Notes: a model not told the origin generated them from the sequence alone. A stretch of DNA of 64,000 nucleotides from Streptomyces sp. MMG1533 (GCF_001279775.1 NZ_LGDG01000178.1:40609-104608); one strand, 5' to 3'. Counted from the first letter of the stretch, positions 25,178-33,489 are shown. Numbers and translations are program-made.

Positions 25178-27183
25178 TCCTTACGTCCCCCAAGTCCACC
25201 AAGGGCGATCTGCATGGTCTGGTCGCCCGTCCCGTTCGAAGCGGCCCAGCTCGGCTTGGGCTGCGGGGCGTGCTGGGCCGGCGTGCGCTGCGTGGGCAGC
25301 GGCTGCGGCTCGTAGGGCCCCCCGGGCCCCGCGGGGTCTGCGGGCTGGTGGGCGACCGGAGCCGCGTCCTGCGGCTCCTGCTCGGGCACGGCCGGCTTCT
25401 TCTTCTCCTGACGCAGCATGTGGCGCCAGGCGAAGATCGGCGTCGCGGTGATCAGCGTGGCGAACGTCGCCCAGATGATCATCGCGGGGTGCGAGTGCCC
25501 GAAGACGAATCCGGCGGCGATCGAGGCGCCGAAGAGCACGATGAAGTACCAGTGGTACCGGAAGGTGCCGAACCACCGGTCCGGGCTCGCCGAATCGCCC
25601 TTGGGCGTGACCACGAACTTGCTCTTGCGGCGCAGGACGGAGTCGATCAGCGCCTTCGCGTAGAGCGGCGCGGAGAGTGCGGACATCACCATGCCGGCCA
25701 CACCGCCGGAGCCCTCCGGCTCGTGCGGCGAGACGTTGTGCCGGCGGTTCCAGATGTACAGGCCGATCTGCAGCGCCGAGGCGTTGCCGTAGAGCATCAG
25801 CCACACGGTCGGGTCGATGTTCACACCCGAGGCGCCCAGGCCCAGGAACAGCGCGCAACTCAGTGCCGCGAGGATCCAGTTGAGGGCGGACATCGGGTAG
25901 AAGATGATCATCATCGTGTAGTTGAAGAGCTTGCTCGGCGGCAGCGAGTACCAGCCCTTCCAGTACTGCTTGAGGATCGTCTCGTACGTCCCCCGCGACC
26001 AGCGCATCTGCTGGGTGAAGAAGTCCGTCCAGGCGCTGGGGCCCTCACCGACCGCGAGCACGTCCGGGGTGTAGACCGAGCGCCACTTCTTGCCCGTCGC
26101 CGGGTTCTTGTGGCGGTGGATCTCGAAGCCCGTGGCCATGTCCTCGGTGATCGAGTCGTACAGGCCGCCGACCTGCTTGAGCGCCTTGATGCGCACGGCG
26201 TTCGACGTACCCACGAACATCGGCGAGCCGTAGCGGTTGCCGGCGCGCTGGATCAGCGCGTGGAAGAGGAACTGCTGCGACTCGGCGGCCTTGGTGACGA
26301 AGTTGTCGTAGTTGCCGTAGACCTGCGGGCCGATGACGAAGCCGATGTTCGGGTCGCGGAAGAAGCCGAGCATCCGCTCCAGGTAGTTCGGCAGCGGCAC
26401 GTGGTCGGTGTCGACGGAGGCGAAGAAGTCGTAGTTGTCACCGTGCGCGTCCAGCCAGGCGTTGTAGTTGCCGTGCTTGGTCTTGGCGCGGTGCGGGCCC
26501 TTGGCCTGGTTCCACTTCGCGACGCCCTTGCGGGAGAAGTGGTGCACGCCGAGGCGCTCGCAGACCTCCTTGACCGCCGGGTCGTCGCCCTCGTCGAGCA
26601 GCCAGACGTGCATGAGGCCGCGGTGGCGGATCCGCACCGCGGCTTCCAGGGTCTTCGTCACCATCTCCAGCGGTTCCTTGCCGGGCACGAAGGAGGTGAG
26701 GAAGGCCACTCTGGTGCCGGTCTCGGGCACCACCGGGATCGGGTCGCGGGCGACCAGGGTGGCGTGGGCGTTCGACAGCACGTTCATGCACCGGAAGAAC
26801 TCGATCAGGCCGATCGAGACGAGCATCACGATGTCGAGCGCGGGCAGCCAGGAGAAGGCCGGGTAGTCGCGCTCGGTCCAGTGCTCGGGCTGGAGCAGCC
26901 AGGCCAGCAGGACCAGCGAGAGCAGCGGCGCGGCGGCGAGCATCAGCGCGACCCTGATGCGGTGCGGCTCCTGCGAGATCAACGAGCGGTACTGCACCCT
27001 GTACGGCTTGCCCGGATCGGGCTGCGTGAGGGGGCCGGCCAGTCTGCTGTAGTGCTCGTAGTCGTACTTGGGCAGTGTTTTCTTGATCCGGCGGAACGCA
27101 CCGGTCCGATGCGAAGGCACCCTGAGCTGGGTGGTCTGGGACGGGTCGAAGTCCTGCCGGGCGCCCGTCGGCGTCGACGTCAT
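25174..27183 (-). CDS. cslA: CslA, cellulose synthase-like glycosyltransferase family 2
   Basis: 669 residues. Two N-terminal membrane segments (about 77-96 and 113-130), a cytoplasmic GT2 domain with the substrate Asp in LLDEGDDP (about 196-202), DTD (258-260), catalytic TED (346-348) and QQMRW (391-395), then about five further membrane segments and a Pro/Gln-rich tail of about 80 residues. It polymerises a beta-linked glycan, reported to be beta-1,4-glucan-like or GlcNAc-containing, and moves it across the membrane at growing tips. ATG at 27183 begins the operon. GlxA follows with a 4-bp overlap; the GH6, NlpC/P60 and LPMO genes nearby fit export, remodelling and trimming of this glycan. 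Confidence 0.95.
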   Translation of the reverse strand: MTSTPTGARQDFDPSQTTQLRVPSHRTGAFRRIKKTLPKYDYEHYSRLAGPLTQPDPGKPYRVQYRSLISQEPHRIRVALMLAAAPLLSLVLLAWLLQPEHWTERDYPAFSWLPALDIVMLVSIGLIEFFRCMNVLSNAHATLVARDPIPVVPETGTRVAFLTSFVPGKEPLEMVTKTLEAAVRIRHRGLMHVWLLDEGDDPAVKEVCERLGVHHFSRKGVAKWNQAKGPHRAKTKHGNYNAWLDAHGDNYDFFASVDTDHVPLPNYLERMLGFFRDPNIGFVIGPQVYGNYDNFVTKAAESQQFLFHALIQRAGNRYGSPMFVGTSNAVRIKALKQVGGLYDSITEDMATGFEIHRHKNPATGKKWRSVYTPDVLAVGEGPSAWTDFFTQQMRWSRGTYETILKQYWKGWYSLPPSKLFNYTMMIIFYPMSALNWILAALSCALFLGLGASGVNIDPTVWLMLYGNASALQIGLYIWNRRHNVSPHEPEGSGGVAGMVMSALSAPLYAKALIDSVLRRKSKFVVTPKGDSASPDRWFGTFRYHWYFIVLFGASIAAGFVFGHSHPAMIIWATFATLITATPIFAWRHMLRQEKKKPAVPEQEPQDAAPVAHQPADPAGPGGPYEPQPLPTQRTPAQHAPQPKPSWAASNGTGDQTMQIALGGLGGRKE

Positions 27184-27586
27184 GAGTCATTCCCCCCACA
27201 CGCGGGAACGCCGCGTGTTTCGTCGTTTCCTTACGTCTGCTCAGGTCCCCCTCGACCTTCACAGCCGTATCAGCGGTGGGTCGCAGTCACCACATGCTCC
27301 ACACTTACAAGACACGGAACCACGACCTTCCGGTTGCATGATGCCCCCCTCGGCATCCGGTCATGAACGGGGCCCCTCTCCCCGACCAACCGGGCAACCG
27401 GCTCCTTGCCCCCCAACTGCCGCGTATCCGCAGCATCTTGAAAACCAGGGTTCTACGGTGTTCATCATGATCGCAAGATGCGAAACGCGGTGTTTACCGG
27501 TCATACGCGTTCATTGTGGCGCCTGTGGGGGCCTTGTGGAGTCATTGTGGACGGCGGGGTGGTCGACGGCCCCGGCCGAACACGCA
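27184..27586. other. upstream region of cslA
   Basis: About 400 bases between the cslA start and the tRNA terminator. It is less G/C-rich than its surroundings (for example 27425-27500), as expected of a promoter region. No clear operator was identified. A 61-codon open frame at 27478-27663 runs into the antisense of the tRNA and is not a gene. Confidence 0.5.
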
Positions 27587-27616
27587 ACAGGCCCCCCGCC
27601 TGGGCAGGGGGCCTGT
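27587..27616 (-). terminator. terminator of the first tRNA-Lys gene
   Basis: Arms ACAGGCCCCCCGCC and GGCAGGGGGCCTGT with a 2-base loop, starting 8 bases after the tRNA 3' end. Confidence 0.8.
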
Positions 27617-27624
27617 CATGTCTG

Positions 27625-27698
27625 TGCGCCGCCAGGGACTCGAACCCCGGACCCGCTGATTAAGAGTCAGCTGCTCTAACCAACTGAGCTAGCGGCGC
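27625..27698 (-). tRNA. tRNA-Lys (anticodon CUU)
   Basis: 74 bases. Acceptor stem GCGCCGC/GCGGCGC with discriminator A, D-arm GCTCAGTTGGTTAGAGC, anticodon stem GCTGA/TCAGC around CTCTTAA with anticodon CTT, 5-base variable loop and TTCGAGT T-loop. CCA is not encoded. Identical in sequence to the copies at 33416 and 47287. A hairpin terminator follows. Confidence 0.97.
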
Positions 27699-27887
27699 CC
27701 GCTGACCTGCACAACTCTACCGGATGGCGGAGGGTGTCACGGACCACCGGCGCGGCGCGGACTCCGGCCCGGAGGGGGTCCGCCGTACATCATTCGGACC
27801 GTCAGCATGCGCGTCGGGAAGACAGTTGAGAAACTGGCGAACGTGCACAGGTGCGGACATTTCCATTTGGAGCGTGAGGGGAATCGC

Positions 27888-29192
27888 ATGACGACTCCGG
27901 TCTTCGAGGAATTCGATCCCGCGAGCGACTGCGACTGCCCCGGATGCGTTCACCGGCGGCTGATCCTGCCGTATGCCCCGACGTCCCCGGCCGGCCGTCA
28001 CCCCGCCGCCCCCCGGGCGGTGATCCTCGCCGCGGCGGCCTCCACAGCGATCGTTTCCGGCCATTCGGCACCGGCCCTCGCCGCCCCCCACGTGCCCGCC
28101 CGCCCGGGCGTTCCCGCAGGTGACGAGCCTGATACCCCGCAGGGCGACAAGGCCCCGCTGCACGGCCCGGGCGGGCGTCCGGCTCCGGCGAAGGCGCCCA
28201 CGACCACCCGCGCGGACATCGTCAAACGGGCCAAGGAGTGGGTCGCCGCGAAGGTCCCGTACAGCATGACCGGGTACTGGTCCGACGGGTACCGGCAGGA
28301 CTGCTCGGGCTTTGTGTCAATGGCCTGGAACCTGCCCGGAAACGAGTGGACGGGCAGCCTCGACCAGTACGGGGTGCGGATCGCCAAGGACGATCTGCAG
28401 CCCGGCGACATCCTGCTCTTCCACAATCCGGCGGACCCCGAGGACGGCTCGCACGTCGTGATCTTCGGCGGCTGGACGGACTACACGCACACCTACTACA
28501 TCGCCTACGAGGAGACCCGCCCGCACGCCCGCCGGCAGTCCACCCCGTACGCCTACTGGAGCCACTCCGGGCAGTACGTCGCCTACCGCTACAAGGGGGT
28601 CGCGGGCAGTACGGCGGGCGCGGAGCCGGACACCGCGAAACCGGCCGCCCCGGTGGATACGCCGTTCCCGGGAGCGGCGTACTTCGGGCCCGGCGCGAAC
28701 AACAAGTACGTCACCCAGCTCGGCCGCATGCTCGTCGGGCGCGGCGCCGGCCACTTCTACACCTCCGGCCCCGGCCCGCGCTGGTCGGACGCGGACCGCA
28801 GGGCGACCCAGGCCTTCCAGCAGGCCCAGGGCTGGCTGGGCCGGCACGCGGACGGGCTGCCGGGTCCGCAGACCTGGGCGCTGCTGGTGACGGGGCAGGG
28901 CAGGGACGCCGCGGCCGGGGCGGCCGGGTCTCCCGCGCCCTCTTCCCCAGGGGTGCCCGGCTATCCGGGGCGGGCCGTGTTCCGGCCCGGGGCGAACAAC
29001 CAGTACGTCACGCAGCTCGGGAAGCGGCTGGTGAAGAAGGGGTTCGGCAAGTACTACACGACCGGGCCGGGACCGCGCTGGGGCGAGGCGGACCGGCGAG
29101 GCGTCGAGGCCTTCCAGCGCGCCCAGGGCTGGCGGGGCGGCGCGGCGGACGGCTACCCGGGTCCGGAGACCTGGCGGCGGCTGTTCTCGTAG
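27888..29192 (+). CDS. secreted NlpC/P60 peptidoglycan hydrolase with two C-terminal repeats
   Basis: 434 residues. The N-terminus has a Cys-rich DCDCPGCVHRR element before a hydrophobic segment (about 46-64) ending APALAAP, an atypical export signal. The catalytic NlpC/P60 domain (about 105-240) shows the cysteine in RQDCSGFVSMAW and the histidine in SHVVIFGGW. Two copies of a peptidoglycan-binding-like repeat follow, each starting FGPGANNKYVTQLG or FRPGANNQYVTQLG and ending DG(L/Y)PGP(Q/E)TW. It should cleave peptide stems in the wall. ATG at 27888 has GAGGGG 6 bases upstream. In this locus it may open the wall for the CslA glycan; that is inference from position. Confidence 0.88.
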   Translation: MTTPVFEEFDPASDCDCPGCVHRRLILPYAPTSPAGRHPAAPRAVILAAAASTAIVSGHSAPALAAPHVPARPGVPAGDEPDTPQGDKAPLHGPGGRPAPAKAPTTTRADIVKRAKEWVAAKVPYSMTGYWSDGYRQDCSGFVSMAWNLPGNEWTGSLDQYGVRIAKDDLQPGDILLFHNPADPEDGSHVVIFGGWTDYTHTYYIAYEETRPHARRQSTPYAYWSHSGQYVAYRYKGVAGSTAGAEPDTAKPAAPVDTPFPGAAYFGPGANNKYVTQLGRMLVGRGAGHFYTSGPGPRWSDADRRATQAFQQAQGWLGRHADGLPGPQTWALLVTGQGRDAAAGAAGSPAPSSPGVPGYPGRAVFRPGANNQYVTQLGKRLVKKGFGKYYTTGPGPRWGEADRRGVEAFQRAQGWRGGAADGYPGPETWRRLFS

Positions 29193-29197
29193 ACCCG

Positions 29198-29267
29198 CGC
29201 ACTGCCGCGGGAAAAGACCCACGCTGCCACGGGGAAAAAAACCCACGCTGTCGCGGGCAAAAACCCA
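29198..29267. repeat. three tandem repeats between NlpC and SPFH genes
   Basis: Units of 24, 24 and 22 bases start at 29198, 29222 and 29246, each of the form CGC-TG-C-CGGG followed by an A-rich run and CCCA, with a fourth partial start at 29268. The A-runs are conspicuous in this G/C-rich DNA. The array ends about 40 bases before the next ATG and may influence its expression. Confidence 0.75.
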
Positions 29268-29309
29268 CGCACTGTCATGGCGTATCTGGCGCGGAGGCTG
29301 GAGGCACGC

Positions 29310-30425
29310 ATGAGTACGACCACTTCCCACACCCCCGAGTCCGAGGGCCCGTCGAGGCCCGCCCGGCTCATCCAGAACGAGGCGACCACCGAGATCCCCG
29401 TCCACCTGCTCTTCCGCGACGAGCCCGACCCGGTGTCGGTGTCGCTGAAGCCGGCGATCGTGGGGCGGCGGCAGGGGACGGGGGAACAGCCCCGCTTCCG
29501 GCGGCAGGTGCCCCTGAAGCCCCGGCCAGCGCCGGAGGTCGATCCCGCACTGACCGAACGGCCCGCGCGGGTGCTGCCGGGCGCGGCGGGCGTGTTCGCC
29601 GGTGCCTGCGGGGCGGCCGGCTGTCTGGCCACGTCGTGGTGGTCGGGTGCGCTGCCGCCGCTCGCGGTTCAGGCGCTCGGGCTGCCGTCGTACGCCGGGG
29701 CCGGCCTCGGTCCCGCGCAGTGGGCGGCGTACGCGGGAGCGGGCGCCCTCGGGCTGTTCGGCTTCGGTGGGCTGGCCCGGGGCCGGACCGGGCGGGCCTG
29801 GGTGCTCGGCCTGTTCGGCCGCTACCGGGGCACGGTCCGGCGCACCGGCCTGATGTGGGTCAACCCGCTGCTGCTGCGCCGCCGGGTGGACGTACGGCTG
29901 CGGCACTGGCGCAGCGAGCCGATGCCCGCGGCCGACGCGAGCGGGGTCGCCCTCAGAACGGTGGTCCTGGTGGTGTGGCGGGTGCGGGACACCGCACGGG
30001 CCACGCTGGGCGTCGAGGACCACGAGACGTATCTGCGCGAGTGCGTGGAGGCGGGGCTCGCCCGGTTGCCGGTGGAGATGCCGGGATCCGGCCGGGGGTC
30101 CGCCGACACCGCCGGGGACGAGCTGACCCGGCTGGTCGCCGCGGACGCGGCGCCGGTCGGGATCGAGGTCTTCTCGGTGCAGCCGGTACGGGTGGAGTAC
30201 GCGCCCGAGGTCGCGTCCGCGATGCACCGCCGCCGGATCGCGGCGCTGGACGCCCAGCACCGGGCGAGCGTGCTCACGTCGGTCGTGGACTCGGTGGAGG
30301 ACACGGTGACGAGGCTGACCATGCGGGGGCTGGTGGAGCTGGACGACTACGAACGCAAGGCGTTGGTGAAGGACTTGACGGTGGCGTTCTGTGCCGGGCG
30401 GGGAGAGGCGGGGGCCGTGAATTGA
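29310..30425 (+). CDS. SPFH/Band 7 (flotillin-like) domain membrane protein
   Basis: 371 residues. A polar N-terminal part of about 95 residues, two hydrophobic segments (about 93-112 and 128-160), then an SPFH domain: TGLMWVNPLLLRRRVDVRLRHW, GVALRTVVLVVWRVRDTARATLGV and YAPEVASAMHRRRIAALDAQHR. SPFH proteins oligomerise at the membrane and organise domains or regulate proteases. ATG at 29310 has GGAGG 5 bases upstream. It lies between the wall hydrolase and LPMO genes of the tip-glycan locus, an arrangement I recall from S. coelicolor. A direct role in tip growth is not shown by the sequence. Confidence 0.8.
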   Translation: MSTTTSHTPESEGPSRPARLIQNEATTEIPVHLLFRDEPDPVSVSLKPAIVGRRQGTGEQPRFRRQVPLKPRPAPEVDPALTERPARVLPGAAGVFAGACGAAGCLATSWWSGALPPLAVQALGLPSYAGAGLGPAQWAAYAGAGALGLFGFGGLARGRTGRAWVLGLFGRYRGTVRRTGLMWVNPLLLRRRVDVRLRHWRSEPMPAADASGVALRTVVLVVWRVRDTARATLGVEDHETYLRECVEAGLARLPVEMPGSGRGSADTAGDELTRLVAADAAPVGIEVFSVQPVRVEYAPEVASAMHRRRIAALDAQHRASVLTSVVDSVEDTVTRLTMRGLVELDDYERKALVKDLTVAFCAGRGEAGAVN

Positions 30426-30473
30426 CCCCTGCGATTGGTATGGACATGTTCAAGGCGCGGCAATAATCTGGGA

Positions 30474-30489
30474 CTTGGTCTAGACCTAC
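30474..30489. promoter_or_regulatory. DasR-type box (dre) before the LPMO gene
   Basis: CTTGGTCTAGACCTAC has the 10-base core palindrome GGTCTAGACC and closely matches the remembered dre consensus ACTGGTCTAGACCACT. It lies 47 bases before the LPMO ATG. DasR is the GntR-type regulator that responds to N-acetylglucosamine phosphates and controls chitin use. Confidence 0.8.
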
Positions 30490-30535
30490 CTGCACAGCTC
30501 ACTGAACCTCCCCCACGTTCTCCAGGAGCGGCAGC

Positions 30536-31141
30536 ATGCGCAAAAAGACCAAGTGGTACGCCGCCGCGCTCGGCCTCACGACGACCGGAGCCCTCGTGCT
30601 CTCGTCCGGAGGCGCGAGCGGCCACGGCTACACCGATCTCCCCATCAGCCGTCAGAAGCTCTGCCAGAACGGCTCCGTGACCAGCTGCGGCGACATCCAG
30701 TGGGAGCCGCAGAGCGTCGAGGGCCCGAAGGGCTTCCCCGGGTCCGGTCCGGCCGACGGCCGGATATGTTCCGGCGGGAACACGCGCTTCGCCCAGCTCG
30801 ACAGCCCGAAGACCCCGTCGGGCGGCGCCTGGCCCGCCACCAAGGTGACGGGCGGCCAGAGCTACACGTTCCGCTGGCAGTTCACGGCCATGCACGCCAC
30901 GAGCGACTTCAAGTACTACGTCACCAAGGCGGGCTGGAACCAGAACCACAACCTGGCCCGCTCCGACCTCAACCTCACCCCGTTCCTGACCGTCCCCTAC
31001 GGCGGCCAGCGACCCCCGTCCACGCTCTCCCACAGCGGCACCCTGCCGTCCGGCCTGAGCGGCCGTCACGTCGTCGTCGCGGTGTGGACGGTCGCGGACA
31101 CCACCAACGCCTTCTACGCCTGCTCGGACGTCACGTTCTGA
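30536..31141 (+). CDS. lpmP: AA10 lytic polysaccharide monooxygenase, LpmP-like
   Basis: 201 residues. The signal peptide ends GGASG, so the mature protein begins with His30 (HGYTDLPISR), the first histidine of the copper brace; the second is the His of AMHATSDFKYY. A single AA10 domain with no added binding module fills the rest; four cysteines are seen in mature regions typical of disulphides. AA10 enzymes of this HGY type usually oxidise chitin. The homologue beside cslA/glxA (LpmP) is reported to act in hyphal tip glycan processing. ATG at 30536 has GGAG 7 bases upstream, and a DasR-type box lies in the promoter region. A long-loop hairpin follows the stop. Confidence 0.92.
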   Translation: MRKKTKWYAAALGLTTTGALVLSSGGASGHGYTDLPISRQKLCQNGSVTSCGDIQWEPQSVEGPKGFPGSGPADGRICSGGNTRFAQLDSPKTPSGGAWPATKVTGGQSYTFRWQFTAMHATSDFKYYVTKAGWNQNHNLARSDLNLTPFLTVPYGGQRPPSTLSHSGTLPSGLSGRHVVVAVWTVADTTNAFYACSDVTF

Positions 31142-31152
31142 CCGCCGCCCGT

Positions 31153-31203
31153 CGGGGGGTGCCGGAACTCTGAGCCTTACTTGAGACAGTCGGGCACCCC
31201 CCG
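31153..31203 (+). terminator. hairpin after the LPMO gene
   Basis: Arms CGGGGGGTGCC and GGCACCCCCCG pair perfectly around a 29-base loop, 12 bases after the LPMO stop. Confidence 0.55.
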
Positions 31204-31260
31204 TGGGTACGTTCCCCACACGCCGCCGAACAGCACGGCGTGGAAACATCGGGGGACACC

Positions 31261-31701
31261 ATGGAAGCGTTCTTCTTCGTCGTGCCGTTGCTCATGCTCG
31301 GGATCGTGGGCTTCGCCGCGTTCGCGGTGATCCGTCGCGCCCAGGAGGTCAGCAGCGCCTGGAACAGCGGCCTGACGGCCCAGGCGCGCTGTCTGCGGGC
31401 GTACACGACGACCAGCGGTGGCGGCAACGCGTCCGTGCACACGACCCTGCACCACGTCTACGAGTTCGTCACGTGGGAGGGCCGCGCCGTCCGGTTCGAC
31501 GAGCCGGGCGGCCCGAGAACGACCGTCGAGGGCGACATCGTCATCGTGCACTACGCGGCAAGCCGCCCGGAGCGGGCCACGGCCAAGCCGCCGGCCCACG
31601 GGAAGCTGGCGGCCAGCACCGGCTGCCTGCTGGCGCTCCTCGGAGTGATCGCCCTGTTCTGCCTCGGCTTCATGGCCGTGGCGCTGGCGGTGTTCGTCTG
31701 A
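31261..31701 (+). CDS. DUF3592-like membrane protein
   Basis: 146 residues with membrane segments at about 2-22 and 122-145 and a central soluble beta-rich portion containing TTLHHVYEFVTWEGRAVRFDE and GDIVIVHYAASRPERA, the pattern of DUF3592 domains. Function is unknown. ATG at 31261 follows GGGGGACACC. It is a single-gene unit between the LPMO gene and the acyl-CoA ligase. Confidence 0.75.
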   Translation: MEAFFFVVPLLMLGIVGFAAFAVIRRAQEVSSAWNSGLTAQARCLRAYTTTSGGGNASVHTTLHHVYEFVTWEGRAVRFDEPGGPRTTVEGDIVIVHYAASRPERATAKPPAHGKLAASTGCLLALLGVIALFCLGFMAVALAVFV

Positions 31702-31761
31702 CGGACGACTTCACGACCTGGGCCTCCACATCTGACGGCACGTCAACTAACGTGCGCGGCC

Positions 31762-33450
31762 ATGGAGTCCAAGGCGCGCACGGTGGCCGAACTCGTCGCC
31801 GACCGGTGGGGTGACCACCGGCCGGGACTGTGGTGCGAGATGGGGGTCCCCCCGCTCGAGCGAAGCCGAGAGTGGGGGAGGGTGCTCACCCACCACGAGG
31901 TGGCGGCCGGTGCCGCGGCCCGGGCGGCCCTGCTGGCCGACCTCCTGCCGCCCCGTGCGCATGTCGGGCTCCTGCTCGACAACACCCCCGAGTACCCGCT
32001 GTGGCTGAGCGCCGCCGCCCTCGCCCGATGCGCCGTCGCCGGCGTCAACCCCACCCGTCGCGGCCCAGAACTCGCCCGCGACATCCTGCACACCGAGTGC
32101 CGGATCCTGGTCACCGAGCGCACCCACCTGCCACTCCTCACCGGCCTGGACCTTCCCGGCGTGCGCCTCCTGGTGACCGATGCGCAGGAGTACGACGACC
32201 TCCTCGCCCCTTACGCGGACGCGCGGCCGGACGCCTCCCGGGCCACCCCGGCCGACCACCTCCTCCTCTACTTCACCTCCGGCTCGACCGGCGCCCCGAA
32301 GGCGGCGCTGTGCTCGCAGGGCCGCCTGGCCGCCGCCGGACGCTCCCTGGCCGACCAGTTCGCCGTCCGCCCCGACGATGTGCACTACGTCTGCATGCCG
32401 ATGTTCCACGGCAACGCGGTGATCGCCGACTGGGCCCCCGCCCTCGCGGCCGGGGCGGGCGTGGCGCTGCGCCGGCGGTTCTCGGCGTCACGGTTCCTGG
32501 CGGACGTACGGGCGTACCGGGCGACGTACTTCACCTACGTGGGCCGGGCGATCCAGTACCTCCTCGCGACCGAGCCGCGCCCCGACGACCGGGACAATCC
32601 GCTGCGGCTGGGCTTCGGCACGGAGGCGGGGGCGGTGGACGCGGCGGCCTTCGAGCGGCGGTTCGGGGTGCGGCTGGTGGAGGGGTACGGGTCGTCCGAG
32701 GGCGGCGCGGCGATCCAGTGGCGGCCCGGCACCCCGCCCGGCGCGGTCGGCCCGTCGGCCCCCGGACTCGCGGTGCTCGATCCGGCCACCCGCGAGGAGT
32801 GCCCACCGGCCGTCTTCGACGAGGCCGGGCGGCTGCTGAACGGCGACGAGGCCATCGGGGAGCTGGTGAACCGCGGCCCGAGCCCCTTCGAGGGCTACTG
32901 GCGCAACCCGGAAGCGGACGCGGCACGGCTGCGGGACGACGGCTGGTACTGGACCGGTGACCTCTTCTACCGCGACACCGACGGCTACCTCTATTTCGCC
33001 GGCCGCACCGACGACCGGCTGCGCGTCGACAGCGAGAACCTGGCCGCCGCGATGATCGAGAACATCCTCGCCCGGTACGAGGGGGCGGTGGCCGTCGCCG
33101 TGTACGCGGTGCCGGACCCGGTGACCGGGGATCAGGTGATGGCAGCGGTCGCGGGGGACTTCGAACCGCAGGCCTTCGCCGAGTTCCTGCTGGCCCAGCC
33201 CGACCTCGGGACGAAGATGGCGCCCCGGTTCGTGCGGGTGGTGGAGCGGATGCCGGTCACGGCCACGAACAAGATCCACCGGGCGCGGCTCAGGAAGGAG
33301 GGGGTCAGGTGTGCCGATCCGGTGTGGTGGCGGCCTCCCGGCGAGCAGACGTACCGGCGGCTGACCTCGGCAGACGCCGAAGGGCCCCTCGTGTCCACGA
33401 GAGGCCCTTCATCTGTGCGCCGCCAGGGACTCGAACCCCGGACCCGCTGA
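31762..33450 (+). CDS. AMP-forming acyl-CoA ligase/synthetase
   Basis: 562 residues. ANL-superfamily motifs in order: P-loop LLYFTSGSTGAPKAAL (about 170-185), VEGYGSSEGG, WYWTGDLFYRD, the hinge GRTDDRLRVDSEN and the C-terminal catalytic lysine in TATNKIHRARLRKEG. It activates a carboxylic acid to its CoA ester; the acid is unknown. Two oddities: residues about 27-39 (MGVPPLERSREWG) are encoded by a palindromic repeat inserted in frame, and the last 30 or so residues after CADPVWWRPPGEQTYRRL are encoded by a terminator hairpin and the antisense of tRNA-Lys. The ancestral stop has thus probably been lost. ATG at 31762. Confidence 0.85.
   Translation: MESKARTVAELVADRWGDHRPGLWCEMGVPPLERSREWGRVLTHHEVAAGAAARAALLADLLPPRAHVGLLLDNTPEYPLWLSAAALARCAVAGVNPTRRGPELARDILHTECRILVTERTHLPLLTGLDLPGVRLLVTDAQEYDDLLAPYADARPDASRATPADHLLLYFTSGSTGAPKAALCSQGRLAAAGRSLADQFAVRPDDVHYVCMPMFHGNAVIADWAPALAAGAGVALRRRFSASRFLADVRAYRATYFTYVGRAIQYLLATEPRPDDRDNPLRLGFGTEAGAVDAAAFERRFGVRLVEGYGSSEGGAAIQWRPGTPPGAVGPSAPGLAVLDPATREECPPAVFDEAGRLLNGDEAIGELVNRGPSPFEGYWRNPEADAARLRDDGWYWTGDLFYRDTDGYLYFAGRTDDRLRVDSENLAAAMIENILARYEGAVAVAVYAVPDPVTGDQVMAAVAGDFEPQAFAEFLLAQPDLGTKMAPRFVRVVERMPVTATNKIHRARLRKEGVRCADPVWWRPPGEQTYRRLTSADAEGPLVSTRGPSSVRRQGLEPRTR
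31841..31880. repeat. full-length GGGGGTCCCCC palindromic repeat inside the ligase gene
   Basis: Reads TGGGGGTCCCCCCGCTCGAG then CGAAGCCGAGAGTGGGGGAG. The reverse complement of the intergenic copy at 56757-56798 is nearly identical. Such elements are remembered as abundant between Streptomyces genes; here the element is in frame and translated. Confidence 0.8.
33380..33409. terminator. bidirectional hairpin between ligase and tRNA-Lys
   Basis: Arms AAGGGCCCCTCGTG and CACGAGAGGCCCTT with one mismatch and a 2-base loop, starting 7 bases after the tRNA 3' end. The ligase reading frame runs straight through it. Confidence 0.8.
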
Positions 33451-33489
33451 TTAAGAGTCAGCTGCTCTAACCAACTGAGCTAGCGGCGC
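33416..33489 (-). tRNA. tRNA-Lys (anticodon CUU)
   Basis: Identical over 74 bases to the copies at 27625 and 47287. The last 35 bases of the ligase reading frame, including its stop, lie antisense within it. Confidence 0.97.

Noticed and set aside
23195..27366. Two long plus-strand open frames opposite glxA and cslA
   Set aside because: Antisense to two genes whose catalytic residues are all present; no domain in the shadows.
27478..27663. Small plus-strand frame ending AARDSNPGPAD
   Set aside because: Its end is simply the antisense of tRNA-Lys; no ribosome site or family.
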